Of a DNA stretch of 64,000 bases, positions 23,921 to 33,710 are shown in pieces (the stretch's first letter is position 1; each line of letters begins with the position of its first letter). Position numbers and translations under genes: made by a program. Source of the DNA: an uncultured Alphaproteobacteria bacterium (lineage in GTDB: Bacteria > Pseudomonadota > Alphaproteobacteria > HIMB59 > GCA-002718135); the NCBI GenBank assembly GCA_902625365.1, contig CACOAX010000003.1, positions 20,530 through 84,529 on the forward strand. Direction: 5' to 3'. The notes under the pieces were generated by a model. That model was not told the DNA's origin. It did not search any database and was given only the letters and a program-made list of their open reading frames with translations.

Positions 23921-25111
23921 CTATTCAATAATTTCAGCAACAACTCCAGCGCCAACAGTTCTTCCACCTTCTCTAATTGCAAATTTTAAACCTTTATCCA
24001 TTGCAATTGGAGACAAAAGAGTAACTTCCATAGCTATATTATCACCAGGCATAACCATTTCGGTACCTTCTGGTAATTTGATAGTTCCAGTTACATCAGT
24101 TGTTCTAAAGTAGAATTGAGGTCTGTAGTTTGAAAAGAATGGGGTATGTCTTCCACCTTCTTCTTTTTTTAATACATATGCTTCTGCTTTAAATTTTGTA
24201 TGAGGTTTTATTGAACCAGGTTTTGCTAATACTTGACCACGTTCAACTTCTTCTCTTTTTGTTCCACGAAGAAGAACACCAACGTTGTCTCCAGCTTCAC
24301 CAGAATCTAAAAGTTTTCTAAACATTTCAACTCCAGTACATGTAGTCTTTTGAGGCTCCCTTATTCCTAGGATTTCTATTTCCTCTCCAACTTTAACTTG
24401 ACCTTGTTCAATTCTTCCAGTTACAACTGTACCTCTACCAGAAATTGAAAATACATCCTCAACTGGCATTAAGAAAGGCTGATCTACTGGTCGGCTAGGT
24501 TGTGGTATATGTTCATCAACTGCTTTCATTAATTCCATAATTGAATTTTTACCAATTTCATCATCTCTACCTTCAAGAGCTGCTAAAGCTGAACCCTTAA
24601 TGATTGGGATAGTATCACCTGGGAATTCATATGAAGTAAGAAGTTCTCTAATTTCCATTTCAACTAGATCAATTAACTCTTTGTCATCTACTTGATCAAC
24701 TTTGTTCATGTATACAACGAGAGCAGGTACACCTACCTGTCTAGCTAAAAGTATGTGTTCTCTTGTTTGAGGCATTGGTCCGTCAGCTGCATTAACGACT
24801 AATATACCACCATCCATTTGAGCTGCACCAGTGATCATGTTCTTAACATAATCTGCGTGTCCTGGACAATCTACGTGAGCATAGTGTCTAGCTTCAGTTT
24901 CATATTCAACGTGTGCAGTAGATATTGTAATACCACGTTCTCTTTCTTCAGGTGCTTTATCAATGTTTGCATAATCTGTAAATTCTGCGCCACCAGTCTC
25001 TGCTAATATTTTTGTTATAGCAGCAGTTAATGTTGTTTTACCATGATCAACGTGACCAACGGTTCCTATGTTACAATGCGGTTTGTTTCTTTCGAATTTT
25101 GCTTTAGCCAT
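23921..25111 (-). CDS. tuf: Elongation factor Tu
   Basis: ORF 396 aa; [23 protein letters not shown]. Confidence 0.98.
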   Translation of the reverse strand: MAKAKFERNKPHCNIGTVGHVDHGKTTLTAAITKILAETGGAEFTDYANIDKAPEERERGITISTAHVEYETEARHYAHVDCPGHADYVKNMITGAAQMDGGILVVNAADGPMPQTREHILLARQVGVPALVVYMNKVDQVDDKELIDLVEMEIRELLTSYEFPGDTIPIIKGSALAALEGRDDEIGKNSIMELMKAVDEHIPQPSRPVDQPFLMPVEDVFSISGRGTVVTGRIEQGQVKVGEEIEILGIREPQKTTCTGVEMFRKLLDSGEAGDNVGVLLRGTKREEVERGQVLAKPGSIKPHTKFKAEAYVLKKEEGGRHTPFFSNYRPQFYFRTTDVTGTIKLPEGTEMVMPGDNIAMEVTLLSPIAMDKGLKFAIREGGRTVGAGVVAEIIE

Positions 25112-25138
25112 TTTTTTTACCCCAATAATTTTTTGTTA

Positions 25139-25212
25139 TGGAGCGGGTGAAGGGAATCGAACCCTCGTAGCCAGCTTGGAAGGCTGGAGCTTTACCACTA
25201 AGCTACACCCGC
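25139..25212 (-). tRNA. tRNA-Gly (TCC)
   Basis: GCGGGTGTAGCTTAGTGGTAAAGCTCCAGCCTTCCAAGCTGGCTACGAGGGTTCGATTCCCTTCACCCGCTCCA. Confidence 0.96.
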
Positions 25213-25270
25213 AACTAAACTGACTGCTTCACACACTCACTTTAATGCTTTCATCCCATTACCTCCATAA

Positions 25271-25356
25271 TGGTGGAGGGGGTAGGATTCGAACCTACGT
25301 ACGCTCACGCGGGCGGATTTACAGTCCGCTGCCTTTAACCACTCGACCACCCCTCC
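25271..25356 (-). tRNA. tRNA-Tyr (GTA)
   Basis: GGAGGGGTGGTCGAGTGGTTAAAGGCAGCGGACTGTAAATCCGCCCGCGTGAGCGTACGTAGGTTCGAATCCTACCCCCTCCACCA; long variable arm. Confidence 0.96.
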
Positions 25357-25372
25357 ATTTGAAGAAACAGGC

Positions 25373-25401
25373 CAATACTAATAAATTAGTATATATGTCA
25401 A
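25373..25401 (-). promoter_or_regulatory. Candidate sigma70 promoter for tRNA-Tyr/tRNA-Gly/tuf transcript
   Basis: Consensus TTGACA on the minus strand at 25396-25401 shortly upstream of tRNA-Tyr; -10 less clear (TATTGG with an 18-nt spacer). Confidence 0.4.
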
Positions 25402-25526
25402 TCTAAAACAGCAACCTCACCTTTGCAAAATACGTATACTCGTAAAAGCAACGGCCTTTTAGACAAAAAATGCTATTTTGTACATATCTAGATTGTATTT
25501 ATTCGACAAATCTGTGATATTAAATA

Positions 25527-26288
25527 ATGAGTAAGTTTAGAAATAATAAATCTACTAAAAATCAAGGAATTCATTCAATTTTTGGTCAACATTCCGTTAA
25601 AGCAGCCCTTCAAAATGATAAAAGAGAGCATATTGAGCTTATAATTAGTAAAAATCAAATTAATTTTTCCAAAAAATATGAATCTAAAATACAAAAAATT
25701 ACAATTCTTCCTCAAAATGAATTCACAAGAAAATTTGGAAATGAGAACGCAACACAGGGAGTAGTTCTAAAAACAAAAGATTTTGCTAGGCCAGGTTTAG
25801 AAGAATTTGTTAAAGTTGAAAGTAAAAAATCTAAATCAGTAATTTTAATTTTAGATCAAGTAACTGATCCTCAAAATATTGGCTCAATAATGAGATCATG
25901 TGCATTATTTGATTGTGCAGGAATTATAGTTGGAAAAGATAACTCACCAGAATTAACATCTTCACTGTATAAGTCAGCATCTGGTGCTGCAGAGATTGTA
26001 AATTATATTAGAGTAACAAATATAAGAAGAGCAATTTCTTTTCTTAAAAAAAATAATTATTGGATTTATGGTTTTGACAGTTCAAAAAGCAAAAATTCAA
26101 CATTAAATTTTTCAGAAAAATCAGTTTTAGTTTTTGGTTCAGAGGGAAAAGGTATTAGAGAATTAGTGAAAAAAGAATGTGATGAAATATTACAGATTAA
26201 TATGAAAAATAATTTAAAATTTGAAATAGATAGTTTGAATGTTTCTAATGCAACATCAATAGCTTTGTATCAATTTTTCTCAAGCTAA
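25527..26288 (+). CDS. rlmB: 23S rRNA (guanosine-2'-O-)-methyltransferase RlmB family (SpoU/TrmH)
   Basis: ORF; GIHSIFGQHSVKAAL; LDQVTDPQNIGSIMRSCALFDCAGII; FGSEGKGIRELVKKECDEILQI. Confidence 0.88.
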   Translation: MSKFRNNKSTKNQGIHSIFGQHSVKAALQNDKREHIELIISKNQINFSKKYESKIQKITILPQNEFTRKFGNENATQGVVLKTKDFARPGLEEFVKVESKKSKSVILILDQVTDPQNIGSIMRSCALFDCAGIIVGKDNSPELTSSLYKSASGAAEIVNYIRVTNIRRAISFLKKNNYWIYGFDSSKSKNSTLNFSEKSVLVFGSEGKGIRELVKKECDEILQINMKNNLKFEIDSLNVSNATSIALYQFFSS

Positions 26289-26302
26289 ATATTTATTAGG
26301 TA

Positions 26303-26378
<76 letters not shown>

Positions 26379-26428
26379 ACTAAAATTGCATTTATATTAA
26401 ATTACAAATTCGACAAGAATTTTATAAG

Positions 26429-26551
26429 TTAAATTCCAGGAATATAAGGAACTCCATCACCTTTTACTCTTTCATTTATTTCGCTTAATGTAGAGCAAGC
26501 TGTGATTGGACTAAATACAAGAAATAAAATTATTAAAATTTTTTTAATCAT
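26429..26551 (-). CDS. Small (40 aa) predicted lipoprotein
   Basis: Internal Met of ORF 26429..26611: MIKKILIILFLVFSPITACSTLSEINERVKGDGVPYIPGI; signal peptide with lipobox-like ITAC; 7 nt after fdsA stop. Confidence 0.55.
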   Translation of the reverse strand: MIKKILIILFLVFSPITACSTLSEINERVKGDGVPYIPGI

Positions 26552-26558
26552 ATAATAT

Positions 26559-29312
26559 TTATAACTTTTCAATTTTTGCTGCACAATATTTAAATTCAGG
26601 AATTTTTCCATATGGATCTAGAGCTGGATTAGTTAATAGATTTGCTGCAGCTTCGTTGTAACAAAAAGGAATAAATATAACGCCTTCAGGTATAGCTCTG
26701 TCTTGCCTAATTCTAATGTCTAAAGATCCTCTTCTAGTTGAAACTTTTATTTTATCACCTGGTTTCATATCATTCTTTAAAATGTCATTAGGCGATATTG
26801 ATACTGATGGTTCTGGTTCAATAGCATCCAAATTTGAAGCTTTTCTTGTCATAGCTCCAGTATGCCAATGTTCTAATTGTCTGCCTGTAGTTAAAATTAA
26901 TCCAAAATCTTCGTCAGGCATTTCATTTGGTGAAGTAACACTTGCTGGAACAAACTTTCCTTTCCCTGTTTCATTCGGAAATTTATCACCAAATACTATT
27001 TCTTCTCCAGGTGTAGTTGGTGATTTGCTAGGATAAGTGACTGAGTTTTCAATATCAAGTCTGTCCCATGAAATATTATTTAAAGATGGCATTGTTAAGC
27101 TCATTTCTTCATAAATTTCTTTTGGGTGATTATAGTTCCAATCTAAACCCATTTTTTTACCTAATTCATTAGTAATCCACCAATCTTCTTTGGCATGACC
27201 TGGAGCGTCGATTGCTTTTCTTCCCATTTGCACTTGCCTATTTGTATTAGTTGCTGTTCCATTCTTTTCAGGCCAAGCAGAAGCGGGAAAAATAACATCA
27301 GCGTAGGTAGCAGTTTCTGTGAGAAAAATATCTTGAACAACTAAATGATCTAACATCTGCAATGCCTCTCTTGCATGATTAAGATCAGGATCAGACATTG
27401 CAGGATTTTCACCTAAGATGTACATCCCTTTTATTGTCTTTTCATGGATCGCATCCATTATTTCTACCACTGTTAGCCCTTTCTTATGATCCAAAGGGGC
27501 ATTCCAAAATTTTTCAAAAAAATCTTTGTTGTTATTTTTTTCTACTAATTGATAATCTGGGTACATCATCGGTATTAAACCTGCATCAGATGCACCTTGA
27601 ACATTATTTTGTCCTCTTAAAGGATGCAAACCTGAGCCCCTTTTACCAACATTGCCTGTCATTAATGCTAAGGATATTAAACATCTTGCATTATCAGTTC
27701 CATGTACATGCTGAGAAACTCCCATACCCCAAAATATTATTCCTTTATCAGTATTTGCATATAGTCTTGCAACTTCTCGAATTAAATCTGCTGATATACC
27801 CGTTTCATTTTCCATAATATCAGGTGAATAATTTTTTAAATGTTTTTTTAGTTTGTCAAAGCCTTCAGTTTGTTTTTTTATATATTCTGTATTAAATAAA
27901 TTTTCTTCAATTATGACATTCATAATTGAATTAAGTAGGGCCACATCAGATCCTGGTTTAAATTGCAACATATGAGTTGCATGTTTTTTCAATGCATGAC
28001 CTCTTGGATCCATTACAATTAATTTAGATCCTTTTTTTGCAGCATTTTTAAAAAATGTTGCGGCAACTGGATGATTCTCAGTTGGATTAGCTCCAATCAC
28101 TATGATTACATCTGAGTGTTCAACCTCATAAAAAGGCGCTGTAACAGCTCCTGAACCAATAGTTTCTAATAAAGCAGCGACAGATGATGCGTGACAAAGA
28201 CGGGTGCAATGATCAACATTATTTGTATTAAAACCAGTTCTTATAAGTTTTTGAAATAAATAAGCTTCCTCATTAGAACACTTTGCTGATCCAAAACCAG
28301 CTAAATTGCTTTTTCCATTTCTTTTCTTTTTTAAGTCAAGAAAACCTTCAGCTGCAAAATCTATTGCTTCTTCCCAACTAGCTTCTCTAAAATATTCATG
28401 AATATTAGAAAAATTTATACTTGGATGTAGGTCTTTCTTCTTACCTTTAATCCTTATTAATGGCTTTGTAAGTCTTTCAGGATTATTGACATAATCAAAA
28501 CCAAACCTGCCTTTGACACACAATCTATTTTTATTAGCTGGACCATCAATACCATTTACATATTTTATTTTATTATCTTTAACATTGTATTCAATTTGAC
28601 ATCCAACACCACAATATGGACACACACTGTTAACTTTTTTATCTACATTACTGTGACCAACACCATCTTTATCAACAACTGAGGCTGGCATAAGTGCACC
28701 AGTCGGACACGCTTGAACACATTCACCACAAGCAACACAAGTGCTATCTCCCATTGGATCATCAAAATCAAAAACAATTTTTGAATTTTCTCCTCTATAT
28801 GCCATGCCAATAACATCATTAACTTGAACTTCTCTGCAAGCTCTCACACACAGGTTGCATTGAATACATGCATCTAAATTAACGGCCATGCTTGGGTGTG
28901 AAGTATCAGATTGGCAGGGAGTTTTTTTTGGGAATCTGCTTTCCTTAACTTCTACTTTATCTATCCAATTCCAAAACTTTGAATCATTATCATGCGAAAT
29001 ATCTCTTTCGGGCTGATCTGATAAAAGTAGTTCAAAAACTAACTCTCTAGATTTTTTTGCTTTCTCAGATGAAGTATTTACCTTCATTTCATTAGTAGGT
29101 TTTCTAATACATGAAGCTGCTAATACTCTTTCTCCCTCGATTTCAACCATACAAGCTCTACAATTACCATCAGCTCTGTAACCTGGTTTATTCGCATAAC
29201 ATAAATGTGGTATTTCAGTCCCAAGCCTATTAGCAACTTGCCAAATTGTTTCATCTTGAAGAGCCTCAACTTTTTTTTCATTTAAATAAAATTTAATTTT
29301 GTTTTCACTCAT
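26559..29312 (-). CDS. fdsA: NAD-dependent formate dehydrogenase, molybdenum/tungsten catalytic subunit (FdsA/FdhF-like, Cys type)
   Basis: N-terminal 2Fe-2S domain (CYANKPGYRADGNCRACMVEIEGERVLAASC), two 4Fe-4S clusters (CIQCNLCVRAC, CVACGECVQACP), CPYCGVGC cluster, VDHCTRLCHASS active site, molydop-binding C-terminus. Confidence 0.9.
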   Translation of the reverse strand: MSENKIKFYLNEKKVEALQDETIWQVANRLGTEIPHLCYANKPGYRADGNCRACMVEIEGERVLAASCIRKPTNEMKVNTSSEKAKKSRELVFELLLSDQPERDISHDNDSKFWNWIDKVEVKESRFPKKTPCQSDTSHPSMAVNLDACIQCNLCVRACREVQVNDVIGMAYRGENSKIVFDFDDPMGDSTCVACGECVQACPTGALMPASVVDKDGVGHSNVDKKVNSVCPYCGVGCQIEYNVKDNKIKYVNGIDGPANKNRLCVKGRFGFDYVNNPERLTKPLIRIKGKKKDLHPSINFSNIHEYFREASWEEAIDFAAEGFLDLKKKRNGKSNLAGFGSAKCSNEEAYLFQKLIRTGFNTNNVDHCTRLCHASSVAALLETIGSGAVTAPFYEVEHSDVIIVIGANPTENHPVAATFFKNAAKKGSKLIVMDPRGHALKKHATHMLQFKPGSDVALLNSIMNVIIEENLFNTEYIKKQTEGFDKLKKHLKNYSPDIMENETGISADLIREVARLYANTDKGIIFWGMGVSQHVHGTDNARCLISLALMTGNVGKRGSGLHPLRGQNNVQGASDAGLIPMMYPDYQLVEKNNNKDFFEKFWNAPLDHKKGLTVVEIMDAIHEKTIKGMYILGENPAMSDPDLNHAREALQMLDHLVVQDIFLTETATYADVIFPASAWPEKNGTATNTNRQVQMGRKAIDAPGHAKEDWWITNELGKKMGLDWNYNHPKEIYEEMSLTMPSLNNISWDRLDIENSVTYPSKSPTTPGEEIVFGDKFPNETGKGKFVPASVTSPNEMPDEDFGLILTTGRQLEHWHTGAMTRKASNLDAIEPEPSVSISPNDILKNDMKPGDKIKVSTRRGSLDIRIRQDRAIPEGVIFIPFCYNEAAANLLTNPALDPYGKIPEFKYCAAKIEKL

Positions 29313-31008
29313 AAGTGATCTCGTTTTCAAAATATTTTAGTACGGAGTTAAGTGGATTTGTTGCTGCTTGACCTAGTCCACAAATAGAAGCTTGAGACAT
29401 AACTTGTGATAAGTCAGCTAATTTTTCTTTATTCCATTTTTTTTCTTTCATTAATTTAACTGTTTTTTCTGTACCAGCTCTACATGGCGTGCATTGTCCG
29501 CAACTTTCTTCCTCAAAGAAACGAAGTAAATTAAGTGCTACATCTTTCATATTATCTTTATCAGATAAAACTACTATAGCTGCAGAACCAAGAAAACATC
29601 CAGCATCGGTTAATTCTTTTGAGCCATAATCTAAAGGAATGTTATTCATAGATGCTGGTAAAATTCCTCCAGAAGCACCGCCAGGAAGATATCCTTTAAA
29701 TATGTGTCCTTCCTCCATACCATCACAATAATTATCAATTAATTCTTGAATTGTAACTCCTGCAGGAGCGACCTTTACACCGGGCGATTTGACATGACCA
29801 GATACTGAAAAACTATGAAATCCTTTTTTTCCACCAGAACCCTGATCAGCAAACCATTTTGGTCCTTTCTGAATTATATCTCTTATCCAATATAATGTTT
29901 CTAAATTATTTGTTAGTGTAGGTGAACCAAATAATCCAATCTCAGCAACATAAGGTGGTCTATGTCGTGGCAGCCCTCTTTTACCTTCTATACTTTCAAT
30001 CATTGCAGACTCTTCACCACAAATGTAAGCACCTGCACCTCTTCTTACTATAAAATGATCTTTAGAAATTATATTTTCTTGTTCTAACTTTTTTATTTCA
30101 TCATTCAAAATTTTAATTACGGCAGGATATTCATCTCTCATATAAATATATACCTTATCAGCACTAATGAAAGTTGATGCAATTAAAGCACCTTCCAAAA
30201 ATCTATGAGGATCTCTCTCAAGATAAGATCTGTCTTTAAATGTGCCGGGCTCTCCTTCATCACCATTTACAGCTACATATTTATTTCCTTTATATCCTGA
30301 TACAATTTCCCATTTTTTTCCAGTAGGAAAACCTGCTCCGCCCTTACCCTTCAAACCACTTTCATTAAGTGAATCTAGTATTTGTTTTTTTGAAATTTCA
30401 CCTTGTTTAATTTTTTTTGCAACTTCGTATCCACCTTGTTTCTTATATTGTTGTAAATCAATATAATCAGGAATAATTGGATCAAATTTATTATCCTCTA
30501 TTGTTTTTTTTACAGCTGTTAAATTAGCATTATCAACATAATTTTTACCAACACAAACTGTGGGAGCAACTTGACATCTCCCCATACAAGGACCTGGAAC
30601 AACTTTAATATTTTGATTTTGTAAACTTTTCAGATCATCTAGTAATTTATGCGCTCCAAATAATTCACATGTTAAACTTTCACATACTCTAATCACTTTA
30701 ATAGGATTATAATTTTCACTATTTTTAACTATGTTAAAATGAGCATAAAATGTTGCTACTTCATAAATTTCGGTAAGAGGTAAATTTGTTAGTGTTGATA
30801 GTGCCACAAGATGCTTATCATACAAAACTCCAAAATTGTCCTGCAAAACATGCAAATATTCAATCAACTCATCTCGCTTAAAGTTAGTTGCATTAAAAAG
30901 TTTAGATACTTCGTCGAGATAAATATCTTCAACCTGCCTTCCTTTAGGCGACCATCTTCTCTTCTTTTTTTTTAAAGAAGTTTCTGTTTGAGAAACAAAT
31001 TTATCCAT
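29305..31008 (-). CDS. fdsB: Formate dehydrogenase diaphorase subunit: fused FdsG (NuoE-like) and FdsB (NuoF-like)
   Basis: N-terminal NuoE-like 2Fe-2S thioredoxin fold (VCESLTCELFGAHKLL...PGPCMGRCQVAPTVCV) then NuoF-like GLKGKGGAGFPTGKKWEIV, GAYICGEESAMIESIEGKRG, ESCGQCTPCRAGT; start refined to MDKFVSQTE. Confidence 0.88.
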   Translation of the reverse strand: MDKFVSQTETSLKKKKRRWSPKGRQVEDIYLDEVSKLFNATNFKRDELIEYLHVLQDNFGVLYDKHLVALSTLTNLPLTEIYEVATFYAHFNIVKNSENYNPIKVIRVCESLTCELFGAHKLLDDLKSLQNQNIKVVPGPCMGRCQVAPTVCVGKNYVDNANLTAVKKTIEDNKFDPIIPDYIDLQQYKKQGGYEVAKKIKQGEISKKQILDSLNESGLKGKGGAGFPTGKKWEIVSGYKGNKYVAVNGDEGEPGTFKDRSYLERDPHRFLEGALIASTFISADKVYIYMRDEYPAVIKILNDEIKKLEQENIISKDHFIVRRGAGAYICGEESAMIESIEGKRGLPRHRPPYVAEIGLFGSPTLTNNLETLYWIRDIIQKGPKWFADQGSGGKKGFHSFSVSGHVKSPGVKVAPAGVTIQELIDNYCDGMEEGHIFKGYLPGGASGGILPASMNNIPLDYGSKELTDAGCFLGSAAIVVLSDKDNMKDVALNLLRFFEEESCGQCTPCRAGTEKTVKLMKEKKWNKEKLADLSQVMSQASICGLGQAATNPLNSVLKYFENEITYE

Positions 31009-31053
31009 TCTACCGTTCCAATTATTATAATATATATTAAGTAACAAAATGTC

Positions 31054-31305
31054 ATGAAAGATTTGGTTGAAAATTATGAAATAGTTCTTGATACTAGTGG
31101 TACAGAATGTCCTATCCCTGTTCTTAAAGCAAGGAAACTTGCTTCAGAATTAACAAAAGATGTTGTTATCAAAGTGATAGCAACAGATCCTCTAGCAGAA
31201 GCAGATTTTGAGCATTACTGTGAACAATCGAAATTTGAATATTTAAGTTGTACTAAAGAAGACGGAAAAATAGTTATTAAGTATAAGTTTAAAAAGGAAA
31301 CCTAA
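31054..31305 (+). CDS. TusA-family sulfur carrier protein
   Basis: 83 aa; LDTSGTECPIPVLKARKLASEL with CPxP motif; ATDPLAEADFEHYCEQ. Confidence 0.87.
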   Translation: MKDLVENYEIVLDTSGTECPIPVLKARKLASELTKDVVIKVIATDPLAEADFEHYCEQSKFEYLSCTKEDGKIVIKYKFKKET

Positions 31306-32513
31306 AACAGAGTTTCAAAATCGTAGTAATTAAATATATCACCTTTTTTTACTTCAGATATATCTTCGTCTATTTCTATAATCCCATCAGAGTATGAAAC
31401 TGAGCTAATCATTCCAGATCCTTGCTTTGGATATTTAATAGCAACATCTTGATTGTTTATTGTTTTTTTAATTATTCTTAGCCATTCCATTCTTTGCGTT
31501 TTCTTCTTCATACTAAAATTACAAATTATTTTTTTTGAATTAGGTAATTTGAAGAATCCTCCTGATAATTTTTCTATTAATGGTTTAATTAACATAGCAT
31601 ATAAAAGTTGTACTGATACTGGGTTTCCAGGTAAACAAATAACATAACAACTATTTATTTTTCCTATGGCAATCGGTCTACCTGGTTTAATTGCAGCTCT
31701 CCAAAAAAAAATCTTACCTAAACTTGATAATGCATCAATTAAATGATCCTCTTCACCTACTGAAGCACCTCCAGCAGTAATAATAATATTATTTTTTTTT
31801 GAAGCTTTTAAAAGATTACTTTTTACAACTTTTAAATTATCTTTTAAGTTTCCAAAATATTTTTTTGAAACAAATCTTTGATCAAGCAGTGAATCAAGGG
31901 CAAAATAATTTGAATTATTAATTTCTGAATTTTTTAAATTGTGAGTTGGTTTACGTAATTCATTACCACTTGTAAAAAAGCCAATTTTAATTTTTTTAAA
32001 AACTTTGACTTTTCTAATACCTGAAGCTGCAATTAAATTAATATTTTGGTAATTAATTTTAGTTCCTTTGGATAAAATTTTTTGGTTCTTTCTAATATCC
32101 TCACCTTTTAATCTATAATTTTCACCAAATTTTGGAAATTTCAAAATTTTAATCTTATCTTTATCAATTAATATATTTTCTTGCATAACTATAGTGGAAG
32201 AATTGGAAGGCATTCTCGCACCAGTAAATACTCTTATAGCTTCACCTGATTTAATTTTTATATTTTTTTTATCACCAGCTGCAATTCTTCTAGAACAATA
32301 AAAATATTTGTTATTTAAATCTTTTTTTAGTAATGCATAACCATCTACTGCAGAATTATTAAATGGAGGTAAGTTTACCTTACTTTTTAAATCCTCAAAT
32401 AAAAATCTTCCACGCGAATTTTGTAAGTTTACTAATTCTGATTTTATTACAATATTTTTCTGTTTTTTGAAAAATTCAATTATTTGTTTTTTTGTAAGTG
32501 GTGATTTATTCAT
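31302..32513 (-). CDS. moeA: Molybdopterin molybdenumtransferase MoeA
   Basis: ORF; LPPFNNSAVDGYALLKKD; GEAIRVFTGARMPSNSSTIVMQE; TAGGASVGEEDHL; CLPGNPVSV. Confidence 0.92.
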   Translation of the reverse strand: MNKSPLTKKQIIEFFKKQKNIVIKSELVNLQNSRGRFLFEDLKSKVNLPPFNNSAVDGYALLKKDLNNKYFYCSRRIAAGDKKNIKIKSGEAIRVFTGARMPSNSSTIVMQENILIDKDKIKILKFPKFGENYRLKGEDIRKNQKILSKGTKINYQNINLIAASGIRKVKVFKKIKIGFFTSGNELRKPTHNLKNSEINNSNYFALDSLLDQRFVSKKYFGNLKDNLKVVKSNLLKASKKNNIIITAGGASVGEEDHLIDALSSLGKIFFWRAAIKPGRPIAIGKINSCYVICLPGNPVSVQLLYAMLIKPLIEKLSGGFFKLPNSKKIICNFSMKKKTQRMEWLRIIKKTINNQDVAIKYPKQGSGMISSVSYSDGIIEIDEDISEVKKGDIFNYYDFETLF

Positions 32514-32995
32514 TACATTTTTTCTAAAATAAAGTTAACAATATTATCTATCTCATCTTTTTTAAATTGTTTTAAGTCTGTATTGATTTCTTGTTCAGAA
32601 ATTATTGCTTTTATATTTGAAATTTTATTAAATAAATGATGATTACTACCCTTTTTAATAATCTCAATTTTTGGATGATTATCATTTTTAAAACCTTCTA
32701 CAATAACAATATCAGTTTCATTTAATTGTTTTAATAAATCATTTAAAGTTTGTTCCTTAAAATTATTAAGTTCAGTAATTTTTGCCCATCTTTTTGATGA
32801 ACTTACTATTACTTGTGAAGATCCTGCTTCTCTATGAATAAAGCTATCTGTACCTTTATGATCTATTTCAAATTCATGGTGAGCGTGCTTAATTGATGCA
32901 ACACGATAGTTTTTAGTTTTAAGTTTATTAATAATTTTACTTGCAAAATATGTTTTTCCAGAGTTTTTCCATCCAACTATTCCTACTATTTTCAT
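32513..32995 (-). CDS. mobB: Molybdopterin-guanine dinucleotide biosynthesis protein MobB
   Basis: ORF; MKIVGIVGWKNSGKTYFASKIINKLKTKNYRVASIKHAHHEFEIDHKGTDSFIHREAG. Confidence 0.92.
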   Translation of the reverse strand: MKIVGIVGWKNSGKTYFASKIINKLKTKNYRVASIKHAHHEFEIDHKGTDSFIHREAGSSQVIVSSSKRWAKITELNNFKEQTLNDLLKQLNETDIVIVEGFKNDNHPKIEIIKKGSNHHLFNKISNIKAIISEQEINTDLKQFKKDEIDNIVNFILEKM

Positions 32996-33684
32996 TTAAT
33001 TGGTCTATTATTTAATAAATATACAAGAGAGTAAATAATAATTGTTATTGAAATTAAAACTAACCCTAAAGCCATAGCGTATTCTAAGTTTCCCATTCTA
33101 GTTTCTAAAGATATAGCGGTGGTCATTACTCGTGTATAATGATCAATGTTTCCACCCACAATCATAACTGCGCCAACTTCTGAAATTGCTCTTCCAAAAG
33201 CAGATAATAATGTTGTTATTAATAAAAAATAACTATGATTAAATAAAAGTTTTACAGAACCCCAAAAAGGAATATTCAATGATCTTATCTGGTCTTTAAA
33301 TTCAAACCAATTTTTAGAAAATATCTCATGAGATAATGAGGCAATTATTGGAAAAATTATTATAGTTTGGGCAATAATCATCGCAGAAGGTGTGTATAGA
33401 AGCTGTAAGATACCTAAAGGTCCGCCGGATGCAAAAATAAAATAAACAATTAAACCAACTACAACTGGAGGAATTCCCATCAAAGAGTTTATGATTATTA
33501 AAATAATTTTTTTGAAATAAAAATTATAAATTGCAAAATAATACCCTACTATAAACCCAAATAATGATGCAATAATTAGGGCAGTAAAACTTACAAATAA
33601 GGATAAAAGTATAATGTCCCATAGCTCATTATCTAGAGTAATAATTAATAGTATGGAATTTGTGAAAATTTCTAATATGTTCAT
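32992..33684 (-). CDS. ABC transporter permease, tungstate/molybdate type (TupB-like)
   Basis: 230 aa multi-TM; SAFGRAISEVGAVMIVGGNIDHYTRVMTTAISLETRMGN resembles TupB/WtpB permeases; overlaps mobB by 4 nt. Confidence 0.75.
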   Translation of the reverse strand: MNILEIFTNSILLIITLDNELWDIILLSLFVSFTALIIASLFGFIVGYYFAIYNFYFKKIILIIINSLMGIPPVVVGLIVYFIFASGGPLGILQLLYTPSAMIIAQTIIIFPIIASLSHEIFSKNWFEFKDQIRSLNIPFWGSVKLLFNHSYFLLITTLLSAFGRAISEVGAVMIVGGNIDHYTRVMTTAISLETRMGNLEYAMALGLVLISITIIIYSLVYLLNNRPIK

Positions 33685-33710
33685 TTATATTATTAGTTTA
33701 ATTACAACAT

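Noticed and set aside
23808-25356. tRNA cluster as a possible mobile-element attachment site
   Set aside because: No integrase, direct repeat of tRNA 3' ends, or foreign genes between the tRNAs; order secE-tRNA-tuf-tRNA is ordinary bacterial synteny
27398-27817. Plus-strand 139-aa ORF
   Set aside because: Fully antisense to fdsA; no recognisable domain
26559-29312. Possible selenocysteine-containing FDH
   Set aside because: Active-site region reads VDHCTRLCHASS with Cys codons and no in-frame TGA
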